A stretch of DNA of 18,923 bases from JACVRX01 sp035697245 (lineage in GTDB: Bacteria > Actinomycetota > Actinomycetes > Jiangellales > Jiangellaceae), in contig DASSDH010000123.1 in NCBI GenBank assembly GCA_035697245.1, forward strand, positions 1 through 18,923, in the 5' to 3' direction. The notes under the pieces were generated by a model. The model had not been told where the DNA came from. It was given only the letters and a program-made list of their open reading frames with translations, and did no database searches. A program made the position numbers and the translations under genes. Below, piece by piece: positions 1 to 6,285 of this stretch; the stretch's first letter is position 1; each line of letters opens with the position of its first letter.

Positions 1-527
1 CGGTGGCGTTCGGCGGCTTCGTCGCATTCAGCGTGTACCTGCCCACGTACCTCACGACCGCTTTCGGGCTGGAACGGTCCGATGCGGCGTTGCGGACGGC
101 GGGCTTCGTGGTCCTCGCAGTTGTCATGCGGCCGATCGGCGGTTGGCTGTCCGACCGACTACACCCCGTGCCGGTCCTGGTTGTGGCCTACACGGCGACC
201 GCCGTCCTCGCGGTGCTTGCGTCGCTGGAACTGGCTCTGATACCCGTCGGGACGATTGCCTTCCTCGGCATGGCCGCCGCTCTCGGCACCGGTACCGGCG
301 CCGTCTTCGCACTGGTCGCCCGACTGGTCCCGCCGGAACGGGTCGGATCCGTGACCGGCGTGGTCGGTGCCGCCGGTGGGCTGGGCGGTTTCTTTCCACC
401 ACTGGTCATGGGTCTGGTCTACGGGTCGCTCGACGATTACACGGTGGGGTATCTCCTGCTGGCTGTCACCGCCGCTATTGCTGCGCTCTTCACCGCAACG
501 GTCGTACGTCGCCGCGCAACTCGATAG
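1..527 (+). CDS. NarK/NNP-family nitrate-nitrite transporter, C-terminal part (5' end outside window)
   Basis: This is the C-terminal half of a major facilitator superfamily membrane transporter. The visible 174 residues contain the MFS loop motif RPIGGWLSDR (about residues 43-52) and, further on, a Gly-rich stretch of the form GTGTGAVFALV followed by GVVGAAGGLGGFFPP, the hallmark of the nitrate/nitrite porter (NarK/NasA) family. About five hydrophobic segments are visible and the protein ends in a short basic tail (RRRATR). The frame is already open at base 1 and family members have about 400-450 residues, so the GTG at position 3 is not the true start. It ends 36 bp from the convergent MOSC gene. 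Whether it imports nitrate, exports nitrite or exchanges the two cannot be told from this half. Confidence 0.88.
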   Translation, partial: VAFGGFVAFSVYLPTYLTTAFGLERSDAALRTAGFVVLAVVMRPIGGWLSDRLHPVPVLVVAYTATAVLAVLASLELALIPVGTIAFLGMAAALGTGTGAVFALVARLVPPERVGSVTGVVGAAGGLGGFFPPLVMGLVYGSLDDYTVGYLLLAVTAAIAALFTATVVRRRATR

Positions 528-563
528 CACTGACGCCCGCGCCGACGTTCGCTGTGTCCCAGG

Positions 564-1097
564 TCATCGCACTGATGGCAGCTTGCGGACGGTGTCGCCA
601 GCGCGGACGACGCCCCCCCGCACGACCCGCGTGTTGACGCCACGCAGGTTCAACGCATAACCCGTCTTGGAGTTCACGAACCGCAGCGCATCGAGCCCAT
701 ACCGCGCCGCGAACTTCTTGCACCCACGGTGCGGCGCGCCGCTGACCTCGAGAATGGCCGCTCCGATTTCGACTCGGGTCCCGGGTGGCATGTTTCCGAC
801 GCTGAGATCCAGGTCGACGTAGAGCTGGTCGCCGGCGAGTGGCCACCGGTCACGGGATCCGGCCAAGAGCGCTACGGCCCGAGCATTCATCACCGTTATC
901 TGTCGGCTTACATCACCGTCACCAGTCAGCCAGCCGTCGCCGACCAGGCCCGCCCTGGTATCTAGGTGTGCCTCGTTGAGCGTCTCACGTTCGTTCTCCG
1001 CCGGGCGACGAACGATGAGCTCGACCGTGCCGACATCTGCAGGTGAACGGCGAATTTCGCCGATACCGGCTTCCAGCGTCGACAGGCTGAGGTGCAT
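564..1097 (-). CDS. MOSC-domain protein
   Basis: A 177-residue single-domain protein of the MOSC family (molybdenum cofactor sulfurase C-terminal domain, YiiM-like). Visible hallmarks are the GLVGDGW segment (residues 50-56), RQITVMN (65-71), the DLDLSVGNMPPG stretch (95-106) and the Cys-containing PHRGCKKFAARYG block (122-134). The conserved cysteine is C126, followed by a final RGVNTRVVRGGVVRAGD strand pair. Stand-alone MOSC proteins are thought to handle sulfur or bind molybdopterin; some detoxify N-hydroxylated bases. The convergent NarK-like transporter makes a molybdoenzyme (nitrate) link plausible but unproven. The ATG at 1097 is preceded closely by a GAGGG. It lies 64 bp downstream of the IclR gene on the same strand, so co-transcription is possible. 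Confidence 0.85.
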   Translation of the reverse strand: MHLSLSTLEAGIGEIRRSPADVGTVELIVRRPAENERETLNEAHLDTRAGLVGDGWLTGDGDVSRQITVMNARAVALLAGSRDRWPLAGDQLYVDLDLSVGNMPPGTRVEIGAAILEVSGAPHRGCKKFAARYGLDALRFVNSKTGYALNLRGVNTRVVRGGVVRAGDTVRKLPSVR

Positions 1098-1161
1098 CCC
1101 TCGACGGTCGCGAAGCGCCTAGCCGCTTGTCAACCGACATTTCTTTCGTTCGAGCTTCTCG

Positions 1162-1947
1162 TCATCGCATCGCCCGCAGCTCGGCGTCGATCGCTGAGGC
1201 GCATTCGCGGAGCCTGGGTAGGAAGTGTTTCTGTAACCGCGACAGAGGCACGCGGGCCGCATGAGCGCTGGTGTTCACGGCGGCGACGACCCGGCCGGTG
1301 TCATCGTGCACCGGGACAGCTACCGATCTGACGCCATCCTCGAGCTCCTGGTCGACCATGCACCAACCGCGGATCCGGGTCTTCTCCAGCTCCGCTCGCA
1401 GGGCGTCACGGTCGACCATCGTGCGGTCGGTCAACTTCGCCAGCGGCACCGACTCGACGTACGCGTTTAGCCGATCATCGGGCAGTCCAGCCAACAGCAC
1501 GCGCCCCATCGAGGTCGGATGAGCGGGCAGCCTGGTACCGACAGACAGCGAAATGGTCATGATCCGCTTCGTTGCCGCCCTGGCGACGTAGACGATGTCG
1601 GAGCCGTCCAGGACCGATGCCGAGCACGACTCATGGACGACGTCGGCCAGTTGCTCGAGGTGGGTCTGCGCGACGTCGGCGACCGAAAGCGACGACAGGT
1701 AGGCGTATCCGAGCCGCAGGACACGCGGCGTGAGGAAGAACTGACGACCGGCGCTACCGACGTAACCCAGCGCCTGGAGGGTGATCAGAAAGCGTCGCGC
1801 CGCTGCTCGGGTCAACCCGGTCTCCCGAGCCACCTCGGAAATCGTCAGCCGCGGCGCCTCGGCCGAGAAGCAGCGGATCACCGCCAGGCCCTTGTCAAGG
1901 GACTGCACGTAGCCGGCTGGCCGCTCGGCCGATTCGGCGACGGGCAC
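1162..1947 (-). CDS. IclR-family transcriptional regulator, PcaR/PcaU/PobR type
   Basis: A 261-residue regulator. Residues 14-75 form the N-terminal winged helix-turn-helix (YVQSLDKGLAVIRCF, then ISEVARETGLTRAAARRFL), typical of the PcaR/PcaU/PobR branch that controls beta-ketoadipate pathway genes. The rest is the IclR ligand-binding (GAF-like) domain, with SVGTRLPAHPTSMGRVLLA and a late GVRSVAVPVHDDTG stretch that match the family consensus. The GTG start at 1947 has an excellent Shine-Dalgarno (AGGAGGA on the minus strand, 1951-1957). It is transcribed divergently from the catabolic operon starting at 2080. A palindrome at 1964-1980, 17 nt upstream of its start, suggests autoregulation. 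The effector is unknown; given the neighbours, an aromatic acid or 3-oxoadipate is the natural guess. Confidence 0.9.
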   Translation of the reverse strand: MPVAESAERPAGYVQSLDKGLAVIRCFSAEAPRLTISEVARETGLTRAAARRFLITLQALGYVGSAGRQFFLTPRVLRLGYAYLSSLSVADVAQTHLEQLADVVHESCSASVLDGSDIVYVARAATKRIMTISLSVGTRLPAHPTSMGRVLLAGLPDDRLNAYVESVPLAKLTDRTMVDRDALRAELEKTRIRGWCMVDQELEDGVRSVAVPVHDDTGRVVAAVNTSAHAARVPLSRLQKHFLPRLRECASAIDAELRAMR

Positions 1948-1963
1948 GCGTCCTCCTCTCAGC

Positions 1964-1980
1964 TGTTCGCATGCCGAACA
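1964..1980. promoter_or_regulatory. Putative IclR-type operator 1 (palindrome)
   Basis: A perfect 6-bp inverted repeat TGTTCG-N5-CGAACA, 17 bp in all, lies 17 nt upstream of the IclR-family gene's start. An almost identical copy occurs at 2058-2074 (15 of 17 bases the same, differences only in the spacer). Palindromes of this size and arm sequence are typical of IclR-family binding sites, so this is inferred to be the autoregulatory operator. Confidence 0.65.
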
Positions 1981-2057
1981 TTACGGCACTCCGCTCCCCC
2001 GAGCGGTATTGACAGGGTCTAGGCGCAGAGGGACGCTCTGGTTGTACTCCGCACGTT

Positions 2058-2074
2058 TGTTCGCATTACGAACA
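2058..2074. promoter_or_regulatory. Putative IclR-type operator 2 (palindrome)
   Basis: The second copy of TGTTCG-N5-CGAACA, with arms identical to the copy at 1964-1980 and centre-to-centre distance 94 bp (about nine helical turns). It ends only 5 nt before the first possible start codon (TTG 2080) of the maleylacetate reductase gene, where a Shine-Dalgarno would normally sit. It is therefore likely the operator of the catabolic operon. A TTGACA at 2009-2014 could be a -35 element, but I see no convincing -10 partner. Confidence 0.65.
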
Positions 2075-2079
2075 TCGAG

Positions 2080-3153
2080 TTGGGTCTTTTGATCATCCAC
2101 GACTTCGTCTACGAGCCGCCCAGCGCCAGGGTGATCTTTGCACCCAGGTCGCGAGGGCGGGTCCCCGAGGAGGTCAGCAGGCTGTCCGCCGAACGGGTGT
2201 TGATGATCGCCACCCGGGCGATGAAGCCGCATGCGGACGTTCTGGTCCAGTGGTTGGGCTCGACCGTGTCGGCCCGGATCGACGGCGTGACCCAGCACGT
2301 GCCCGCCGAGAAGGCAAGGGAAGCGGCGCTGATCGCCACCGACGCCGACGTTGACCTCGTCATGTGCCTCGGGGGCGGTTCGGCCATCGGGCTGGCCAAA
2401 GCCGTTGCCAAGGACACCGGCCGGCCGATCCTGGCCATTCCGACGACATACGCGGGCAGCGAGATGACGCCCATCTGGGGCGTGACCGAAGGCGGCCGGA
2501 AGAGCACAGGTCGCGAGTCTCGGGTGCTGCCACGCGTCGTCGTGTACGACCCCGAGCTCACGGTCAGTCTTCCAGCGTCGACGAGCGCGGCCAGCGGGAT
2601 GAACGCGCTGGCGCACTGCGTGGAGGGTCTCTTTGCCGCCGACGCCCCACCGATCACCGGTCCGATCGCCCAGGAGGGGATCCGAGCGCTGTCGACATCC
2701 CTCCCGCTCGTGATCGAGCACCCCGACGACCTGTATGCACGCTCGGCCGCTCTCTACGGAGCGTGGCTGGCTGGCTGGACCCTGGGGACGGTCCGAATGG
2801 GGGTCCATCACACGATCTGCCACGTCCTCGGCGGCACCTTCGGCCTGTCCCACGCCGGAACGCATTCGGCGGTGCTTCCGCACGTCACGGCTTACAACGC
2901 GACCGTGGCGCGCGAGCCCATGGCTGCGTTGGCCCGAAGTCTGTCCACCGCCGATCCTGCTGGGGCGCTGTGGGACCTTGCGCAGAGCACGGGGGCCCCG
3001 ACGGCGCTCGCCGACCTCGGCTTCCATCGGCAGGACGTTGAAACCGCGGCCGAGATGGTGGTCGAAGCCAGGCCAAGCAACCCGCGCCCGATCACCAAGG
3101 AGGAGGTGTACCTGCTGCTACTCGCTGCACACGAAGGAGCACGGCCCACGTGA
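2080..3153 (+). CDS. Maleylacetate reductase (iron-type alcohol dehydrogenase superfamily)
   Basis: A 357-residue NAD(P)H-dependent enzyme expected to reduce maleylacetate to 3-oxoadipate, the step after ring cleavage in hydroxyquinol, resorcinol and chlorocatechol breakdown. Conserved blocks in order are IHDFVYEPPSARVIF (6-20), LGGGSAIGLAK for dinucleotide binding (97-107), PTTYAGSEMTPIWGVTEGG (121-139), SGMNALAHCVEGL (172-184), HHTICHVLGGTFGLSHAGTH (243-262) and VLPH (265-268). Length and order match the maleylacetate reductase family rather than generic Fe-alcohol dehydrogenases. No ATG or GTG lies between the upstream in-frame stop (2020-2022) and the conserved N-terminus, so the start must be TTG 2080 or TTG 2089. 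The latter gives MIIHDF and fits the family slightly better, but neither has a good Shine-Dalgarno. First gene of the catabolic operon. Confidence 0.9.
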   Translation: MGLLIIHDFVYEPPSARVIFAPRSRGRVPEEVSRLSAERVLMIATRAMKPHADVLVQWLGSTVSARIDGVTQHVPAEKAREAALIATDADVDLVMCLGGGSAIGLAKAVAKDTGRPILAIPTTYAGSEMTPIWGVTEGGRKSTGRESRVLPRVVVYDPELTVSLPASTSAASGMNALAHCVEGLFAADAPPITGPIAQEGIRALSTSLPLVIEHPDDLYARSAALYGAWLAGWTLGTVRMGVHHTICHVLGGTFGLSHAGTHSAVLPHVTAYNATVAREPMAALARSLSTADPAGALWDLAQSTGAPTALADLGFHRQDVETAAEMVVEARPSNPRPITKEEVYLLLLAAHEGARPT

Positions 3154-3173
3154 CCCAGGGAGGACGGTCAGCC

Positions 3174-3989
3174 ATGAGTTGGAATGCCATGACCTTCGAC
3201 GGCAAGGACACGGTCCTGCGCGTAGTTCGAGAGCAGGCGGAAGGCTTCTTCGCACTGGCGGAGGTGCCGGAGACCTGGACAGCCAAGACGGCATGCCCGG
3301 AGTGGGAGGTCCGCGACATCGTCGGGCACATCGTCGACACGACCGAGACGTACTTCGAGGGTTTCGACGCCGCCCGTACCCACAGCGAGGTGGAACCGGC
3401 CTACGGCCTGGTCGGGATGGCGAAGCGGGCCGAGGAACAAGGCAAGTCGTTCCGGGATCTGCCGCAGGCACAGATGGTCGAGCGGCTGCGAACCGACTTC
3501 GACAAGATGATGGACATCTTCGAGGGCCTGACCCCCGAGGACTGGACCGGATTGACAGTGCCGCACTTCTACATGGGCCCGGTGCCGGCGTTCTTCTACC
3601 CGGCGTTCCAGCTCATGGACTACGGCGTCCACTCGTGGGACATCCGCGAAGGAACGGGACGCGAGCACGGGCTGTCCAGCGATGTCGCGGATCTGCTCGT
3701 GCCGTTCATGTTCGGCATCTGGCAGGGCACTGCCCGGGTCGGGCCGGAGACGGAACCGATGGACATCGGCATCCGTGTCCTGAGCGGGCCCAATGCCGGA
3801 GACTCCCAGATCTCCGTCTCGTCCGGCGGCATGGCGGTGGAGCAGGGGGACGCGAGCAATCTCCCAGCTGTCATCGAGTTCGATCCTGGTAGCTTCGTAC
3901 TCACCGCATTCGGGCGCTTCAACGGGGGAACGGTCCGTGGCGACACGCAGCTGGCCGACCGCTTCCTCAGCCTCTTCTTCCGAATCTGA
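3174..3989 (+). CDS. Maleylpyruvate isomerase family (DinB-fold, mycothiol-dependent type) protein
   Basis: A 271-residue protein with an N-terminal MDMPI/DinB four-helix domain and a C-terminal SCP2-like alpha/beta region. CPEWEVRDIVGHIVD (residues 41-55) is the family signature. The probable metal ligands are H52 and the pair D149-x3-H153 in MDYGVHSWDI; in characterised mycothiol-dependent maleylpyruvate isomerase the middle ligand is Glu, so Asp here is a substitution. The family includes the gentisate-pathway isomerase and other mycothiol S-transferases. Sitting 20 bp after maleylacetate reductase, it may act on a cis-enedioic acid or on a mycothiol conjugate in this pathway, which is inference. 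ATG 3174 is chosen because GGGAGGA at 3158-3164 is well placed; an upstream GTG at 3150 overlaps the previous stop codon but lacks such a site. Confidence 0.82.
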   Translation: MSWNAMTFDGKDTVLRVVREQAEGFFALAEVPETWTAKTACPEWEVRDIVGHIVDTTETYFEGFDAARTHSEVEPAYGLVGMAKRAEEQGKSFRDLPQAQMVERLRTDFDKMMDIFEGLTPEDWTGLTVPHFYMGPVPAFFYPAFQLMDYGVHSWDIREGTGREHGLSSDVADLLVPFMFGIWQGTARVGPETEPMDIGIRVLSGPNAGDSQISVSSGGMAVEQGDASNLPAVIEFDPGSFVLTAFGRFNGGTVRGDTQLADRFLSLFFRI

Positions 3990-4007
3990 GCAGAGCCAAG
4001 GAGCGCC

Positions 4008-4505
4008 ATGACCGACATCGACCTGGCGGCCATCGAGGAGCGACGGGCCCGGATCCGGGAATCCCATCTGCGCGCGGCCGTTGAACGGCCACCCTCGTCG
4101 GCGAGGGGTCTGCACCACGCCGCAGTGCTCTGTTCCGATGTCGAGCAGACGGTTCACTTCTACCAGGACCTGCTCGAGTTCCCACTCACGGACATCTTCG
4201 AGAACCGCGACTACCGGGGCTCAAACCACTTCTTCTTCGACATCGGCAACGGCAACTTGCTCGCCTTCTTCGACTTCCCGGGCCTCGACCTCGGGCCCTA
4301 CGCGGAGGTCCTCGGCGGGCTGCACCACATTGCCATCTCCGTTGATCCAGCACAGTGGGAGCGGCTGAAGAACAAGCTCGACCAAGCCGGCGTGTCGTAC
4401 CAGATGGAGAGCGGGACCTCGGTCTACTTCCGTGACCCCGACGGCACCCGCGTGGAACTCATCGCGGACCCGCTCGGGGAGATGTACGGCAACAAGGTGC
4501 TCTGA
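4008..4505 (+). CDS. VOC-superfamily metalloenzyme (glyoxalase/extradiol dioxygenase fold)
   Basis: A 165-residue protein with two beta-alpha-beta-beta-beta modules after a helical N-terminal leader of about 33 residues. Module 1 opens at GLHHAAVLCSD (34-44) and closes at LLAFFDFPG (84-92); module 2 opens at GLHHIAISV (104-112) and closes at YFRDPDGTRVELI (140-152). The likely metal ligands are H37, H107 and E150. The fourth position, which is Glu in glyoxalase I and many other VOC enzymes, is an apolar residue in LLAFF. This three-ligand His-His-Glu pattern is that of type I extradiol dioxygenases. AAGGAG at 3998-4003 is a strong Shine-Dalgarno. The gene is 18 bp after the isomerase-like gene. 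Substrate unknown; an isomerase, epimerase or lyase role is equally open. Confidence 0.85.
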   Translation: MTDIDLAAIEERRARIRESHLRAAVERPPSSARGLHHAAVLCSDVEQTVHFYQDLLEFPLTDIFENRDYRGSNHFFFDIGNGNLLAFFDFPGLDLGPYAEVLGGLHHIAISVDPAQWERLKNKLDQAGVSYQMESGTSVYFRDPDGTRVELIADPLGEMYGNKVL

Positions 4506-4555
4506 CGACACAGGCAGCGTCGGACCAGGCATCGGCCGTCGTGGCGGAGGTCCTG

Positions 4556-5338
4556 ATGGACAAGACGGTCCGTTCGGCGAGGGAGGCCGTCGGCGACATC
4601 TCCGACGGGACCAGCCTGGCCGTTGGCGGCTTCGGCCTGGCCGGTATCCCCGTGGTGTTGATCACTGCGTTACTCGAGCAGGGCCCCACTGACCTGACCG
4701 TCGTGTCGAACAACTGCGGTGTCGACGGCGTTGGTCTCGGGTTGCTCCTTGCCGAGCACCGCATCCAGCGGGTCGTTGCGTCCTATATCGGGGAGAACAA
4801 GGAGTTCGCTCGCCAGTATCTGAGCGGTGAGCTGCACGTCGAACTCACGCCACAGGGCACCCTTGCCGAACGGCTCCGGGCCGGCGGGGCGGGAATACCG
4901 GCGTTCTATACCCCGACCGGTGTGGGGACTCAGGTTGCCGACGGCGGACTGCCCTGGCGCTACAACGCAGACGGCACGGTTGCCGAGGCTTCCCCACCGA
5001 AGGAAGTGCGCGTATTCGGCGAGCGCGAGTACGTGCTCGAGGAATCCATCACTACCGACTATGCGCTCGTCCGAGCCTCCGTCGCCGACCGGCACGGCAA
5101 CTGCTTGTTTCGCCGGGCGGCCCGCAACTTCAACCCGATCGTCGCCATGGCCGGCAGGATCACGATCGTCGAGGCCGAGAAAATCGTCGACGCCGGACAG
5201 ATCGACCCCGACGACGTTCATCTGCCCGGAATTTTTGTGCATCGAGTCGTCGGCCTCACTCCCGCCCAGGCAGCCGACAAGGGCATCGAGAAGCGCACGA
5301 CCAGATCCGGTGTCCCGGAACCACCGCAATGGGGTTGA
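4556..5338 (+). CDS. scoA: 3-oxoacid CoA-transferase, subunit A (ScoA / PcaI type)
   Basis: A 260-residue alpha subunit of a class I CoA-transferase that moves CoA from succinyl-CoA to a 3-oxoacid. Motifs are GGFGLAGIP (24-32), VVSNNCGVDGVGLGLLL, GENKEFARQYLSGELHVEL and PQGTLAERLRAGGAGIPAFYTPTG, then RRAARNFNPIVAMAGRITI and LPGIFVHRVV. These match the succinyl-CoA:3-ketoacid transferase ScoA more closely than Pseudomonas PcaI. An extra segment of about 20-25 residues follows the TGVGT motif. The genomic context points to 3-oxoadipate as substrate. ATG 4556 (MDKTV) is chosen because it gives the usual family N-terminus and has GGAGG at 4546-4550; GTG 4541 is also in frame. The stop overlaps the start of the B subunit. 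Confidence 0.88.
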   Translation: MDKTVRSAREAVGDISDGTSLAVGGFGLAGIPVVLITALLEQGPTDLTVVSNNCGVDGVGLGLLLAEHRIQRVVASYIGENKEFARQYLSGELHVELTPQGTLAERLRAGGAGIPAFYTPTGVGTQVADGGLPWRYNADGTVAEASPPKEVRVFGEREYVLEESITTDYALVRASVADRHGNCLFRRAARNFNPIVAMAGRITIVEAEKIVDAGQIDPDDVHLPGIFVHRVVGLTPAQAADKGIEKRTTRSGVPEPPQWG

Positions 5339-5985
5339 CCCGCGAGCGGATGGCCGCGCGCGCCGCACTGGAGCTGCGCGACGGGCAGTACGTCAACCTC
5401 GGCATCGGCCTGCCAACCCTGGTACCGAACTTCCTGCCAGCAGGTGTTCACGTCGTGCTGCACTCCGAGAACGGGATCCTCGGTGTCGGCCCGTATCCCC
5501 ACGAAGACGATGTCGACCCCGACCTCATCAACGCCGGCAAGGAGACCGTGACTGTTAACGCCGGCGCGTCGTTCTTCGACTCCGCCATCAGTTTCGCCAT
5601 GATCCGCGGCGGCCACGTCGACACGGCCGTTCTGGGCGGCATGCAGGTCTCCGCGACCGGTGACCTGGCGAACTGGGCGATACCTGGCCAGCTGGTCAAG
5701 GGCATGGGTGGGGCCATGGACCTCGCGCGGGGGGCCGGGCAGGTCATCGTCCTCATGGAGCACGTGACGAGGCAAGGCGACCCGAAGATCGTCGAGCGCT
5801 GCACGTATCCTCTCACCGGCAAGTCCGTGGTCAACCGGGTCATCACCGATCTCGCCGTCATCGACGTCACACCGCGCGGCTTGGTCCTCGTCGAGACGAG
5901 TCCTGGTGTCACCGAGGCCGACGTCCGCGCGGCCACCGGCGCACCCTTCGACCCACCGGCGCCCGGCTGCAGCGCCACGACATAA
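5329..5985 (+). CDS. scoB: 3-oxoacid CoA-transferase, subunit B (ScoB / PcaJ type)
   Basis: The 218-residue beta subunit, carrying the catalytic glutamate that forms the enzyme-CoA thioester. Visible motifs are YVNLGIGLPTLVPNF (21-35), HSENGILGVGP (45-55, catalytic Glu at 47), GGHVDTAVLGGMQVSATGDLANW and KGMGGAMDLARGAGQVIVLMEH. Length equals that of ScoB/PcaJ proteins. The ATG lies inside the end of the A-subunit gene (10-nt overlap, 5329-5338), so the two subunits should be translationally coupled and made in equal amounts. With the maleylacetate reductase upstream, the pair would convert 3-oxoadipate to 3-oxoadipyl-CoA; a thiolase to finish the pathway is not in the window. An acetoacetate role cannot be excluded. 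Confidence 0.9.
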   Translation: MGLTRERMAARAALELRDGQYVNLGIGLPTLVPNFLPAGVHVVLHSENGILGVGPYPHEDDVDPDLINAGKETVTVNAGASFFDSAISFAMIRGGHVDTAVLGGMQVSATGDLANWAIPGQLVKGMGGAMDLARGAGQVIVLMEHVTRQGDPKIVERCTYPLTGKSVVNRVITDLAVIDVTPRGLVLVETSPGVTEADVRAATGAPFDPPAPGCSATT

Positions 5986-6055
5986 CCGTCCGGCATCTCC
6001 GCTCCCAATCCCTTGCGCTCTGGCCAACGAACACCAGATGAGGGACGGAGGCGGA

Positions 6056-6235
6056 ATGAGCGCTGCAACCGACGACAAGCACATCGGAGCCATCATCGAC
6101 CGCCTCGATCTGTTCGGCTTTCGCGCACCGGTCGTAGTCCCGCCCGACATCTATCCGGACTACCTCCACCACTTAGCGGCGCGTAGCGAGGTCACCGAGG
6201 CCGAATCTGCGGCCGCCGAAGTGTCTGAGGCATGA
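6056..6235 (+). CDS. Small ORF, 59 residues, function unknown
   Basis: I do not recognise this protein. It starts at an ATG with a good Shine-Dalgarno (GGAGG at 6047-6051, 4-nt spacer), 70 bp after scoB on the same strand, so it is probably the last gene of the operon. The sequence has a charged N-terminus, a compact central part (IIDRLDLFGFRAPVVVPPDI, then a YPDYLHHLAA stretch) and an Ala/Glu-rich tail. There is no signal peptide, membrane segment or Cys cluster. A CCGTCC at 5986-5991 is complementary to GGACGG at 6043-6048 next to the Shine-Dalgarno, which might allow the site to be occluded. It could be a small accessory subunit, or the truncated end of a larger lost gene. Confidence 0.55.
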   Translation: MSAATDDKHIGAIIDRLDLFGFRAPVVVPPDIYPDYLHHLAARSEVTEAESAAAEVSEA

Positions 6236-6285
6236 CATGCTCCGGACGGACACCCGGCGGGCGCGCACTGCCGTACTGACGGACG

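Noticed and set aside
1113..1128. Short hairpin AAGCG-N6-CGCTT between the IclR and MOSC genes
   Set aside because: Five base pairs and no T-run; not enough to call a terminator.
1981..3027. Minus-strand open frame of 348 codons opposite maleylacetate reductase
   Set aside because: Arg/Gly/His-rich shadow of a well-supported gene, without motifs.
3150..3173. GTG start at 3150 for the maleylpyruvate-isomerase-like gene, overlapping the previous stop
   Set aside because: ATG 3174 has a well-placed GGGAGGA and fits the family N-terminus.
5218..6150. Minus-strand open frame of 310 codons opposite scoA/scoB
   Set aside because: Shadow frame crossing several real genes on the other strand, with no conserved domain.
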